Below, in pieces: positions 32,710 to 40,965 of a stretch of DNA of 60,570 nt (position 1 is its first letter; every line of letters begins with the position of its first letter). The notes beneath the pieces were generated by a model. That model ran no database searches, was not told the origin of the DNA, and saw only the letters and a program-made list of their open reading frames with translations. The stretch lies in the NCBI RefSeq assembly GCF_003977685.1, contig NZ_RYZH01000043.1, forward strand, positions 1 through 60,570, in the 5' to 3' direction. A program made the position numbers and the translations under genes. This DNA comes from Tautonia sociabilis. GTDB taxonomy: Bacteria; Planctomycetota; Planctomycetia; Isosphaerales; Isosphaeraceae.

Positions 32710-32745
32710 CCCGCCGCCGGGGGTGATCCGACGACGGGCGGCGGG
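32710..32745 (-). terminator. Hairpin after the peroxiredoxin-like gene
   Basis: CCCGCCGCC (32710-32718) pairs with GGCGGCGGG (32737-32745) around an 18-base loop, 70 bases after the stop of the gene at 32816. No T run is present in the minus direction. Confidence 0.3.
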
Positions 32746-32815
32746 TTTCAGGCGGTCGGCCGGGCGATCGGCCGAGATCGTTCGGCCCGGGAAGGCCCGG
32801 CGGCCGGCCGTCGGC

Positions 32816-33421
32816 TCACTTGCGGCGGTACTGGACACCGCAGCCGATGGCGGGGGTCTCCTTAATCTTGACTTCCTCGCCGGCCAGCAGGGCGTCAACC
32901 GCCTCAGCGACGTAGTTGGTGTCGCCCGGCTCGACCTTCAGCGGGTTCTTGTACATGGCCCCCATGTAGCGAATGACCCGGTCCTTGTCGAGAACGAAGA
33001 ACTCGGGGGTCTTGGTGGAGCCGTAGTTGCGGCCGATCTCCTGGGTCTCGTCGTAACCGTAGACGTACTTCGAGCCCTTGGTCTTGACCCACTCCTTGAT
33101 CTGCGGGAGCTTGTCGGCCGGGTTCTCGTTGACCGAGACGCCGACGAGCTTGACGCTCTTGCCCTCGTAGTTGTCAACGAAGTCGTTCAGGTGATCCTCG
33201 ATGGCCACGACGTAGGGGCAGTGGTTGCCCAGGAAGACCAGGACGACGACGTCCTCCTCGATGTCGCTGAGGGTGATCGAGGTGTCCTGGCCCATGTAGG
33301 TGGCCGGGATGCCCGAGAAGTCCGGGGCCTTCTGACCGATGTTGACCGTCTTGTTGTACTCGCCGGCCACGGCGGGGACGGTGATGGCCAGCGCGACGAA
33401 GGCGGAGACGAAGGTTCGCAT
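32816..33421 (-). CDS. Secreted thioredoxin-fold protein, AhpC/TSA (peroxiredoxin-like)
   Basis: A 201-residue protein with a signal peptide (MRTFVSAFVALAITVPAVAG) and an AhpC/TSA-type domain: GQKAPDFSGIPA, LSDIEEDVVVLVFLGNHCPY with a lone Cys (C68), NENPADKLPQIKEW, GRNYGSTKTPEFFVLDKD containing the cis-Pro. The usual thioredoxin Cys-x-x-Cys is NHCPYV here, a pattern seen in a secreted peroxiredoxin/thioredoxin-like family common in planctomycetes. Another Cys lies near the end (IGCGVQYRRK). It probably acts on thiols or peroxides in the periplasm. Upstream is a 422-base spacer with no gene. Confidence 0.85.
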   Translation of the reverse strand: MRTFVSAFVALAITVPAVAGEYNKTVNIGQKAPDFSGIPATYMGQDTSITLSDIEEDVVVLVFLGNHCPYVVAIEDHLNDFVDNYEGKSVKLVGVSVNENPADKLPQIKEWVKTKGSKYVYGYDETQEIGRNYGSTKTPEFFVLDKDRVIRYMGAMYKNPLKVEPGDTNYVAEAVDALLAGEEVKIKETPAIGCGVQYRRK

Positions 33422-33843
33422 CGGTGCGAGCTCCTCTGGGGGAATCGGGGTCGGGTCGGGGCCGATCCGGTCTGGTCGAAGGTTGGTTGCTCGGAGACCG
33501 GACCTGGATGGGTGGTGCACGACACCTGGACAACCGTCGGGGCCCGCCTGTCCGAACCGGGCCCCGGTGGCGAAACTCCATCCCGGCGGCCCGAGAGCCG
33601 CCGGGAGGAACCGTTCGGTACTCAAGGAGCGTCAACCGGGCTCGGGTCGGCCGCCGTTTCCGGCAGGACCGGCCGCCGTCCGTCACAGGTCGAGCGACAG
33701 CCTAGCCGCCGCCCCTCGGCCCCGTCAACCGCCTCTCGGCGGCCGTCGGGACTCGCATCGTGCTACGTCTGGAAGGGGACGATTGTTCGCGCGGAGGCGG
33801 AATCTTTTTCGATTGTGAGTGCGTGCATTCGTGTTGGATCCGG
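33422..33843. other. 422-base intergenic region
   Basis: Lies between the sensor kinase 3' end (right side, both genes on the minus strand) and the peroxiredoxin-like gene start. It should hold that gene's promoter, but no convincing -10/-35 pair was found. A T-rich patch (GAATCTTTTTCGATTGTG) at about 33799-33816 follows the kinase stop. Confidence 0.4.
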
Positions 33844-35145
33844 TCACGAGTGCCGGGGGAGGCGGACAGTGAAGGTGCTGCCGACGCCGAGCTGGCTCTC
33901 GACGGCCACGTCGCCGCCGAGCGACTGGGCCAGGTGCTTGACGATGGCCAGGCCCAGGCCGGTGCCGCCGAGGGAGCGGCTGCGGGCCTTGTCGACGCGG
34001 TAGAAGCGCTCGAAGATGCGGGGGATGTCCTCCCGGGGGATGCCGGGGCCGGTGTCGGCCACGTCGAGCCGGACGCGGCGGTCGTCGACCCGGGCCGAGA
34101 CGCGGACGGTGCCTCCTTCGGGGGTGTACTTGATGGCGTTGTCGATCAGGTTGTCGAGGATCTGCCGGATCGCCTCCTCGGCGGCCCGGACAAGGACCGA
34201 GTCGTCCAGCGCCTCCAGATCGTGGGAGAACTGCTGCGATCGGGCGCGCGCCCGGGGCTCGTGCGGTTCGACACAGGCGCGGACGACCGGGCCGAGGGCC
34301 ATCGGCTCCAGGCGGAAGGGCTCGTCGCCGGACTCCAGGCGGGCGAGGCGGAGCATGTCCTGGACGAGGTTGTCCAGGCGGTCGACCTGCTCGTCGATCT
34401 GCCTGAGCAGGGTGACGTTCACCGCGTCGTCGTGCAGCCCCCAGTCGAGCAGGGTTTCGGTGTTGGCCTTGATGGCGGCCAGGGGGGTCTTCAGCTCATG
34501 GGAGGCATTGGCGACGAAGTCCTGTCTCATGCGCTCCAGCCGCCTCAGGTCGGTGACGTCGTGGAAGACGATCACCGCTCCCGAGGGGGGGGAGCCGGGC
34601 AGGGGGGTGCCGTGGACGGCGATCGTCCGCTCCTGTTCGGCGGCCAGGGGGTTGCGCCCGGGCAGGGAGAGCTCGGCGCGGTAGGCCCCCTTGCCGGCGA
34701 GGGTGGCCTCGATGGCCATCTGGATCTGGGGGCTGCGGACCAGCTCGATGACGAGCCGGCCGTCGGAGCCGTCGGCGATCCGGAACATCCGCTGCGCGGC
34801 GGGGTTGGCGAAGACGAGGCGCTGGCGGGCGTCGACGGCCAGGACTCCCTCGGCCATGCCGCTGAGCACGGCGTCGAGCTTGCGGCGGTCGTCCTCCAGG
34901 CGGGAGATCCGGGCCTCGATGTCGGGCACGGCGGAGTTGAGGCGATCGACCAGCCCGGCGGGGACCCCTCCCAGCCGGGACCGGAGGCGTCGCACCGGCC
35001 GTCCCTTCGCCAGGGCCTCGACCTCCCCTCCCAGTTCCTCCATCGCTCCCCGGCCCCGTGACCAGAAAATGACGGCGACCCCCATCGGCACCGCGACCAG
35101 AACCGCGAGCGAGGCGATCGCCAGGGGAGGCCAGCCGTCGAGCAT
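33844..35145 (-). CDS. PhoR-like sensor histidine kinase
   Basis: A 433-residue membrane sensor kinase: one N-terminal membrane segment (LAIASLAVLVAVPMGVAVIF), a coiled HAMP-like linker, a PAS domain (LDAVLSGMAEGVLAVDARQR, LVFANPAAQRMF, VIVFHDVTDLRRLE), the dimerisation helix with the phospho-His in FVANASHELKTPLAAIKANT, and an ATPase domain with the N box (QILDNLIDNAIKYTP), G1 (DTGPGIP), F box (FERFYRVD) and G2 (GGTGLGLAIV). This is the PhoR layout for sensing phosphate or envelope signals from within the membrane. No response regulator gene adjoins it, so its partner is elsewhere. No clear promoter was seen upstream. Confidence 0.92.
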   Translation of the reverse strand: MLDGWPPLAIASLAVLVAVPMGVAVIFWSRGRGAMEELGGEVEALAKGRPVRRLRSRLGGVPAGLVDRLNSAVPDIEARISRLEDDRRKLDAVLSGMAEGVLAVDARQRLVFANPAAQRMFRIADGSDGRLVIELVRSPQIQMAIEATLAGKGAYRAELSLPGRNPLAAEQERTIAVHGTPLPGSPPSGAVIVFHDVTDLRRLERMRQDFVANASHELKTPLAAIKANTETLLDWGLHDDAVNVTLLRQIDEQVDRLDNLVQDMLRLARLESGDEPFRLEPMALGPVVRACVEPHEPRARARSQQFSHDLEALDDSVLVRAAEEAIRQILDNLIDNAIKYTPEGGTVRVSARVDDRRVRLDVADTGPGIPREDIPRIFERFYRVDKARSRSLGGTGLGLAIVKHLAQSLGGDVAVESQLGVGSTFTVRLPRHS

Positions 35146-35457
35146 CGCTCCTCGATTCCCTCGACCTCGAATGTCCGACCCGATGGTGCGGGTCGTGCCA
35201 CTGCAATCATCATCGTGGGTCGGGCAGAGGGACGCAACCGCCCGCCTGCTCTTCCCAGCTCGTCCCAGCTCGAGAGGGGCCGAGGCGAGGACCGTCGGCG
35301 ACGACTCCCCCTCGACGAGTCGGTTCCGCTCGTTCCAGCGCAGAGGATGTGGCCGCTGCTCTCGGATCGGGCCTGGCGATGGGCCGATCGAGGGGGGATC
35401 GCCGTCCCGATCGGCTTCGGGCTCGTCGGGAGGCCGATCCGGAAGGGAGGGCGGGCC
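35146..35457. other. 312-base intergenic region
   Basis: Between the sensor kinase start and the 3' end of the next gene, both on the minus strand. An ATGATGATTGC patch lies close to the kinase start but no promoter can be assigned. Nothing else was seen. Confidence 0.4.
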
Positions 35458-35943
35458 TCAGGCCTCCTGGCCGGGGACGGAGATGATCCGGTCGCCGGGG
35501 GGGAGGGCCCGGGAGGCGTCGGGGAACCCCTCCTTGAGGGGAGTCACCCGGCGGATGGCCTCGACGCGGAAGTAGGCGGAGGCGCCGTAGGCGATGTCGT
35601 CCTCCAGCCGCTCGACCTCGCCGTCCTCGAAGATCCAGTAGACCTCGTCGAGCCGGAGGAAGCCGGTCAGGCGGCCCTGGAGCAGGGCGTCGAGCGCGTC
35701 GGGGTCGGCCTGGCCGAAGTATTCGGAGCTGCCCCCCGATTCGAGGTCGACGAAGTCGATGGCGACCCAGACGGGAGTGCCGGAGGCGTTCCGGGGTTCG
35801 GGAGCCGCTCGGGGAGGAGTGGCGCGGCCGTCCTCCTGGGCGCGGGCGGCCCGGACCGGGGGGTGGTCTTGCCGGGAGCCCGGACGCAGGGCGAGGACTC
35901 CCGCGGCCACAATGATCGCACCCAGGTAGCCGAGACGTCGCAT
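35458..35943 (-). CDS. Secreted hypothetical protein
   Basis: A 161-residue protein with an N-terminal hydrophobic signal or anchor (MRRLGYLGAIIVAAGVLAL), a Pro/Arg/Ala-rich linker up to about residue 50, and a domain of about 110 residues (VWVAIDFVDLESGGSSEYFG, DALLQGRLTGFLRLDEVYWI, EVERLEDDIAYGASAYFRVE, IRRVTPLKEGFP). The acidic domain has no metal- or cofactor-binding motif I recognise. It lies 184 bases from the divergent ribBA gene. Confidence 0.72.
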   Translation of the reverse strand: MRRLGYLGAIIVAAGVLALRPGSRQDHPPVRAARAQEDGRATPPRAAPEPRNASGTPVWVAIDFVDLESGGSSEYFGQADPDALDALLQGRLTGFLRLDEVYWIFEDGEVERLEDDIAYGASAYFRVEAIRRVTPLKEGFPDASRALPPGDRIISVPGQEA

Positions 35944-36066
35944 CGACGCGCTCCCCTCCCTCTTCCGGCCGCTTCGGCGTCGGGTGTTCGCCGGAAATCC
36001 GGCCGAGATCATATCCTCGGGTGCGCCGGGCCTCAACCGGAACTGGCCCGGCGGGAAGGCGACGCC

Positions 36067-36100
36067 TATGATGGTCGGGAAGGGGGACGCCCCCGTTCCG
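36067..36100 (+). promoter_or_regulatory. Possible -10 box and leader hairpin of ribBA
   Basis: TATGAT at 36067-36072 could be a -10 box (the -35 region is poor). Right after it CGGGAAGGGGG (36076-36086) pairs with CCCCCGTTCCG (36090-36100) around a three-base loop, with one mismatch. The gene's ATG is 27 bases further. The space is too short for a complete FMN riboswitch and lacks its conserved core. Confidence 0.35.
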
Positions 36101-36127
36101 ACGCATGCCAGGGGAGCCAGCCGCTCG

Positions 36128-37345
36128 ATGGGAGACCAGTATTCCAAGGTCGAGGACGCCATCCAGGCCATCGCCGAGGGCCGAGCGGTCATCGTCGTCG
36201 ACGCCGAGGACCGGGAGAACGAGGGGGATTTTGTCGCGGCCGCCGAGACGATCACCCCGGAGCTCGTCGAGTTCATGATCACCGAGGGCAGGGGCCTGCT
36301 CTGCATGCCGGTCATGCCCGACCTGGCCGAGCGGCTGCACCTGCATCCGGTCGTCGAGCTGAACACGGCGCCGCACAAGACGCCGTTCCTGATTCAGGTG
36401 GACCACAAGAGCTGCCACACGGGCATCACCGCCGCCGAGCGGGCCAAGACGATCCGGGCGATGGTCGACCCGGAGGCGAAGGCGTCGGACTTCGTCCGGC
36501 CGGGTCACGTTCTGCCGCTGCTGGCGAAGGTGGGGGGGGTGCTCCGGAGGGCCGGGCACACGGAGGCCGCCGTCGATCTCGCCCGGCTGGCCGGGCTGGC
36601 ACCGGCGGGGGTGCTGATCGAGATCCTCGATGGCACCGGCCGGGCCAGCCGGGAGAAGCTGCACGAGATCGCCCGGAGGTTCAACCTGCCGATCGTCTCG
36701 ATCGAGGAGCTGATTCGATACCGTCGCCGTCGGGAGAAGCTCGTCCGCCGAGAGGCCGAGGCCGCGCTGCCGACGAAGTACGGCGAGGCCCGGATTATTG
36801 GCTACGGCGTCGAGCACGAGCCAGGGAACAACCCGGTGGTGATCGCCTTCGGCGACCTGAAGGCGGCCGAGGCGCCGCTGGTCCGGCTGCATTCCTCCTG
36901 CTTCACCGGCGACCTGCTCTCGTCGCTCCGCTGCGACTGCGGCGACCAGTTGCACATGGCCCTGCAGCAGATCTCGGCCGAGGGGGTCGGCGCCCTGATC
37001 TACCTGCCTCAGGAAGGCCGCGGGATCGGCCTCATCCAGAAGCTGAAGGCCTACGCGCTGCAGGATCAGGGGATGGATACGGTCGAGGCCAATCTCGCGC
37101 TCGGCTTCCAGGCCGACATGCGGGATTACGGCATCGGGCTGCAAATCCTGCAGGATCTCGGGCTGTCGAAGGTCCGCCTGCTGACGAACAATCCAAAGAA
37201 GGTGGACGCCTTCGTCATCAGCGGCTACGACCTCCAAGTGGTGGACCAGGTGCCGATCATCGCCCCGGAGGAGTCGGCCCGTCGGCGCTACATGGAGGCC
37301 AAGCGCGATCGGATGGGGCACCTGCTCCCTCGGGATTCGGCGTGA
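36128..37345 (+). CDS. ribBA: Bifunctional 3,4-dihydroxy-2-butanone-4-phosphate synthase / GTP cyclohydrolase II
   Basis: Catalyses the first steps of both riboflavin branches: ribulose-5-P to the four-carbon unit and GTP to the pyrimidine precursor. The 405-residue protein has the RibB half (about 1-205) with VVVDAEDRENEGDFVAAAE, SCHTGITAAERAKTI, VRPGHVLPL and RAGHTEAAVDLARLAGL, and the RibA half (from about 210) with the zinc cysteines SSCFTGDLLSSLRCDCGDQL, LPQEGRGIGL and a C-terminal LLTNNPKKVDA. ATG at 36128 begins just before YSKVEDAIQAIAEG; an earlier in-frame ATG at 35984 would add nearly fifty residues with no family match. The rest of the riboflavin pathway is not here. Confidence 0.95.
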   Translation: MGDQYSKVEDAIQAIAEGRAVIVVDAEDRENEGDFVAAAETITPELVEFMITEGRGLLCMPVMPDLAERLHLHPVVELNTAPHKTPFLIQVDHKSCHTGITAAERAKTIRAMVDPEAKASDFVRPGHVLPLLAKVGGVLRRAGHTEAAVDLARLAGLAPAGVLIEILDGTGRASREKLHEIARRFNLPIVSIEELIRYRRRREKLVRREAEAALPTKYGEARIIGYGVEHEPGNNPVVIAFGDLKAAEAPLVRLHSSCFTGDLLSSLRCDCGDQLHMALQQISAEGVGALIYLPQEGRGIGLIQKLKAYALQDQGMDTVEANLALGFQADMRDYGIGLQILQDLGLSKVRLLTNNPKKVDAFVISGYDLQVVDQVPIIAPEESARRRYMEAKRDRMGHLLPRDSA

Positions 37346-37491
37346 GGGGGGGCGAGCCCGGGCTCGGCTGGGGGGCGGATCGACCTGGAACGGAGAGGGG
37401 AGGGGAGGGTACGATCGGCGGGCAGGCGCCTGGGCTCGGAGGATCGGGCCGGCGTGACGATCGATCGGTCGCACCAGCAAGGGAGTCGCTC

Positions 37492-38883
37492 GTGCCCAGA
37501 TCATCCCTCGTCCGGGCCCTGGTCGTCGCGATGGCGATCGGGGCGTCCGTGTCGGCCCAGGAGGTGAACCTGGAACCCGGCCATTCGCTGCTCAACCGGG
37601 TCGTCGAGGCGTATCAGGCGCTGCCGGGGTACGCCGACACCGGGTCGGTGACGCTCTCGTTCGCCGTCGCGGGAGAGGTGGAGACGCAGACAATCCCCCG
37701 GCCCTTCGCCTTCGCCCGGTCGGGGAAGATCGCCGTGGACTTCGAGCCGGCGCACTTCTCGATCGACGGGGAACGCCAGGTTTCGGCGATCGCCGGGCTG
37801 TACCTCGTCGCCGACGCCCCCGGGGCGATCACCGACGAGGTGCTGGCGCGGGATCCGGCCGCCGCGTACATCTTCGGGGGGCTGCCGGGGATTCCGTCGA
37901 TGACGCTCTTCCGCCTGCTGACCTCCGAGGACGCCTACCGGGAAATCCTGGAGGGTGTCGAGCGGCTGGAGCGCGAGCCGGAGCGTCGGGTCGGCGGGGA
38001 GGAGTGCCGGTCGCTGCGGATCGTCCCCCGATCGGGGCCGACCGTCCGGCTCCTGATCGACCCGAAGTCGTTCCTGATCCGCCGGATCGAGGTCATCCCC
38101 CGGTTCTCGGACCTTCCGCAGGGCGTGGAGGTCAAGGAGATCTCCTGGAGCCCCGGCGAAATCCTCACCGGGGAGCCGCCGGCCGAGCGGTTCGCCTACC
38201 GGCCGGGGCCCGACATGACGCCGGTGGACAGCGTCGCCGCCCTGATCGGGGGAGAGGAGGGCCGGGAACCCGGCGCGGCGCTCCTCGGCAAGCCCGCCCC
38301 GGAGTTCTCGCTCGATCTGCTGGCCAAGGACGGCTCGCTGGAGCGCGTCGGCCGGGCCGATCTGGCGGGGAAGGTCGTGCTGATCGACGTCTGGGCGACC
38401 TGGTGCGGCCCCTGTCGGCCGGAGTTGCAGGCGGTCGAGGCGCTGGTGGATCGGTTCGAGAGAGGGCCGGCCGCTGACCGCCTCCGGATCATCTCGCTCA
38501 ATATTGATACCCCCCCGCCGCCCGAGCTCGAGGACGGCGGTCTGGCCGAGAGCGGTTCGACGGGGGGAGAGCCGGTCGCCGAGGAGAAGCCCGACGCCCC
38601 GCCGGCCGAGGTCGTTCGAGGGATGGTCGATGACTACCTCGATCGGACCGGCCTCGACCTCGACCGCCCCCCCCTCTCCCGGATCGCGATCGATCCCGAC
38701 GGCAAGGCGATCGATGCCCTGGGCATCCAGGCGATCCCGATGCTTCTTCTGATCGGCCCCGACGGGGTGGTCCGGGCGGTCCACGCCGGCGCCCCTGCTC
38801 GGGTCGTCGGGGAGTTGGCCCCGACGATCGAGGGAATGCTTGCACCGTCCCCCCCGGGGAGCGATGAATCGGTGACGAGATGA
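37492..38883 (+). CDS. Secreted DUF2092-like / TlpA thioredoxin fusion protein, first copy
   Basis: A 463-residue exported protein. GTG at 37492 gives a signal peptide (SLVRALVVAMAIGASVSAQ). Residues of about 25-240 resemble the DUF2092 family of lipoprotein-carrier-like sensors of outer-surface lipid (LNRVVEAYQALPGYADTGSV, PFAFARSGKIAVDFEPAHFS, CRSLRIVPRSGPTVRLLIDP). The C-terminal part is a TlpA domain: GKPAPEFSLDLLAKDGS, WATWCGPCRPELQAVEALV with an intact CxxC, and cis-Pro region IQAIPMLLLIG, with a Glu/Pro-rich insert in the middle. A paralogue with the same architecture follows at 38981. The fusion suggests a thiol-redox step directed at a lipoprotein-like cargo in the periplasm; this is inference. 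Confidence 0.82.
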   Translation: MPRSSLVRALVVAMAIGASVSAQEVNLEPGHSLLNRVVEAYQALPGYADTGSVTLSFAVAGEVETQTIPRPFAFARSGKIAVDFEPAHFSIDGERQVSAIAGLYLVADAPGAITDEVLARDPAAAYIFGGLPGIPSMTLFRLLTSEDAYREILEGVERLEREPERRVGGEECRSLRIVPRSGPTVRLLIDPKSFLIRRIEVIPRFSDLPQGVEVKEISWSPGEILTGEPPAERFAYRPGPDMTPVDSVAALIGGEEGREPGAALLGKPAPEFSLDLLAKDGSLERVGRADLAGKVVLIDVWATWCGPCRPELQAVEALVDRFERGPAADRLRIISLNIDTPPPPELEDGGLAESGSTGGEPVAEEKPDAPPAEVVRGMVDDYLDRTGLDLDRPPLSRIAIDPDGKAIDALGIQAIPMLLLIGPDGVVRAVHAGAPARVVGELAPTIEGMLAPSPPGSDESVTR

Positions 38884-38980
38884 ATCGTCGCCGACGCCTC
38901 GGGAGGAGTCCCGGCCCGGCCCCTTCGGGCGCCGGGCCCTCCGCCCTCCGGTCGTCCCCCCATCCCCTGGAGTCTCCTCC

Positions 38981-40300
38981 GTGATCGCGACCCTGACCGC
39001 TCTTGTCCTGGGACTGGTGCCGATCGCTCCGATCGACGACGAGGCGAGGGCCTTGCTCGACCGGGTGGCCGGGGCCTACCGGGGGCTCGACCGTTACGCC
39101 GACCGGGGGGAGCGGACGCTCTCCTTCGTGTTCGACGGGGTTCCCGTCGAGCAGGTGGAGCCGTTCCGGTTGGCGTTTGAGCGGCCCTCCCGCTTCGCCG
39201 TGCTGTCGCCCGGGGCCCGAGTGGTGAGCGACGGGGATCGGTTGCTGACGGTGGTGACCCCGAGCGGGCTGTTCGAGACGGTCGCCGCCCCCGGGCCCGC
39301 CAGCGTCGATACGATGGCCGTCTCGGCCGTGGGCTCGACCCTGCTGGGAGACCCGGTCGGGCCTCCGGTGCCGCTGATCCTCGGCCTGTTGACCGGCGAG
39401 GAGCCCGATCGGTCGATTCCGAAGGGGCCCGAAGCGGTGGCGCTGGAGGAGGACCGGGAGTGGCGGGGGAAGCCCGTCCGGGTGCTCCGGGTGCCGATGA
39501 TCGGCCGGGCCGACTGGCGGCTGTTCATCGACCCGGAGTCGTTGCTGATCGTCGGCGGCGAGGCGGTCGTGCCCGAGGAGGCGATGGCGGAGATCGCGCC
39601 GCCCGGGGTCGCGCTGGAGCGGGTCGAGGTGACGTGGTCGGCGGGAGAGATACGGACCGGTCCGCCGGCCGAGGAGGAATCGGACCTGTTCTCGACCGAG
39701 CCTCCCGCCGGGATGGCGGAGGTCGGCCCGCTGCTCGATCCGGAGGCAAGGGCCCGGAAGGAGGCCGAAACGCTCGCCGCCGACCCGAGGGTCGGCCGGC
39801 CGGCGCCGCAGTTCACCGTCCCCCTGCTCGGGGACGACGGCCTGGGGGAAGAGATCCGGGCGGTCGACCTGGAAGGGAAGGTCGTGCTCGTCAACTTCTG
39901 GGCGACCTGGTGCGGTCCCTGCCTGAAGGAGCTGCCGGAAGTCGCCGGCCTGATCGACTCCTTCGCCGGGGCGGAGGCGGCCGACGACTTGCGGATCCTC
40001 TGTGTGAGCATCGACGAGGCGGCCGACGAACCCGAGGAGCTGGCCCAGGAGCTGCTCGTCTTCCTTGGCCGGAACGAGCTGGCCCTCCGGCGCCCTCCGA
40101 TGGCGGAGGTCGCGCTCGACGCCAGCGGGGCGATGGCCCGCGCCTTTGGCGTCACCGGCATCCCGACCTCGGTCCTGATCGGCCGGGACGGCACGATCCG
40201 AGCGGTGCTGACCGGCTTCGACCCGGCCTATCGTCGCAAGATCGGAGGGCAGATCGAAACGCTCCTGGCCGCCCCCGACGCGGGGGGGGACCCGGACTGA
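38981..40300 (+). CDS. Secreted DUF2092-like / TlpA thioredoxin fusion protein, second copy
   Basis: A 439-residue paralogue of the preceding protein, 97 bases downstream. GTG at 38981 opens a short hydrophobic lead (MIATLTALVLGLVPIAP). The N-terminal domain follows the same pattern (LLDRVAGAYRGLDRYADRGE, PFRLAFERPSRFAVL, WRLFIDPESLLIVGGEAVVP), and the TlpA domain has VNFWATWCGPCLKELPEVAG with an intact CxxC, ILCVSIDE and GVTGIPTSVLIGRDG. Sequence has diverged a lot from copy one although order and lengths are kept, so the duplication is old. Its stop is 141 bases before the STAS gene. Confidence 0.82.
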   Translation: MIATLTALVLGLVPIAPIDDEARALLDRVAGAYRGLDRYADRGERTLSFVFDGVPVEQVEPFRLAFERPSRFAVLSPGARVVSDGDRLLTVVTPSGLFETVAAPGPASVDTMAVSAVGSTLLGDPVGPPVPLILGLLTGEEPDRSIPKGPEAVALEEDREWRGKPVRVLRVPMIGRADWRLFIDPESLLIVGGEAVVPEEAMAEIAPPGVALERVEVTWSAGEIRTGPPAEEESDLFSTEPPAGMAEVGPLLDPEARARKEAETLAADPRVGRPAPQFTVPLLGDDGLGEEIRAVDLEGKVVLVNFWATWCGPCLKELPEVAGLIDSFAGAEAADDLRILCVSIDEAADEPEELAQELLVFLGRNELALRRPPMAEVALDASGAMARAFGVTGIPTSVLIGRDGTIRAVLTGFDPAYRRKIGGQIETLLAAPDAGGDPD

Positions 40301-40441
40301 CCGGCCGACCCGCCGACCGCCTCGGATTCCGGCCGAAACCGGCGGCGTTCCGCTGGCACCGGGGGGGCCGCGGTCTGCTGTGCTCCCGATCTACAGATCC
40401 GTCCCTTCCTCATTCTGAACCCCTGGTGATCGAGGAGCGTG

Positions 40442-40798
40442 ATGCTCAGCCCGAAGGTTGAACTGCGCACCGAGCGAGGCGTGCTGTATGCCGAATTCTG
40501 GGATTGCCTGCGTCTGGATCCGGCCCCGGTGAAGGAGTTGCTGGCGAAGTACAAGACCGCCTCCGGCGGCGCCGGGAGGCCAGACCTGATCGTCGACTTT
40601 TCCGGCGTGACCTTCGCGGGGTCGGCGGCCCTGAGCGGGTTCGTGAATCTCCAGCGGGCCGTCCGGCAGAACGGCGGCAAGGTGGTCCTTTGCAACCTGG
40701 AGCCGACCGTCGCCGAGGCCTTCCGGCTGAGCCGAATCGACTCCCTGTTCACCGCCGTTCCCGACCCGGAGGCCGCCTTCACGACGATCCTCGGCTGA
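40442..40798 (+). CDS. STAS-domain protein (anti-sigma-factor-antagonist-like)
   Basis: A 118-residue single-domain protein: strand LSPKVELRTERGVLYAEFWD, the SpoIIAA-type core LIVDFSGVTFAGSAALSGF, the helix NLQRAVRQNGGKVVLCNLEP and a closing helix FTAVPDPEAAF. In SpoIIAA the phosphorylatable Ser lies in an xDSSGL motif; here the site reads AGSAAL, with the Ser kept and the preceding Asp replaced by Gly, so regulated phosphorylation is possible but not certain. No anti-sigma kinase or phosphatase is adjacent. ATG at 40442 follows GAGGAGCGTG; GTG three bases earlier is an alternative. Confidence 0.82.
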   Translation: MLSPKVELRTERGVLYAEFWDCLRLDPAPVKELLAKYKTASGGAGRPDLIVDFSGVTFAGSAALSGFVNLQRAVRQNGGKVVLCNLEPTVAEAFRLSRIDSLFTAVPDPEAAFTTILG

Positions 40799-40872
40799 CC
40801 CGCTCCCGGCCTGTCCGGCCCGCGAACGCGAGGGAGGCCGGCCGTGTCGGATCGCCAGCCGCGTCGAGGTCG

Positions 40873-40917
40873 GGCCAGGCCAGGCCAGGCGAGGCGAGGC
40901 GAGGAGAGGCGAGGCGA
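40873..40917. repeat. Nine-unit pentanucleotide tract upstream of rtcB
   Basis: Nine five-base units: GGCCA three times, GGCGA three times, GGAGA, then GGCGA twice. It lies 48 bases before the rtcB ATG and between two protein genes, like the nine-unit tract at 20776-20820. Confidence 0.8.
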
Positions 40918-40965
40918 CCCGAGGGGGCGGCCGGCGCACCAGATCGAGCCGAGAGGATCGCGACC

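Noticed and set aside
35944..36127. FMN riboswitch before ribBA
   Set aside because: The space is short and lacks the conserved junction sequences; only a single hairpin is seen.
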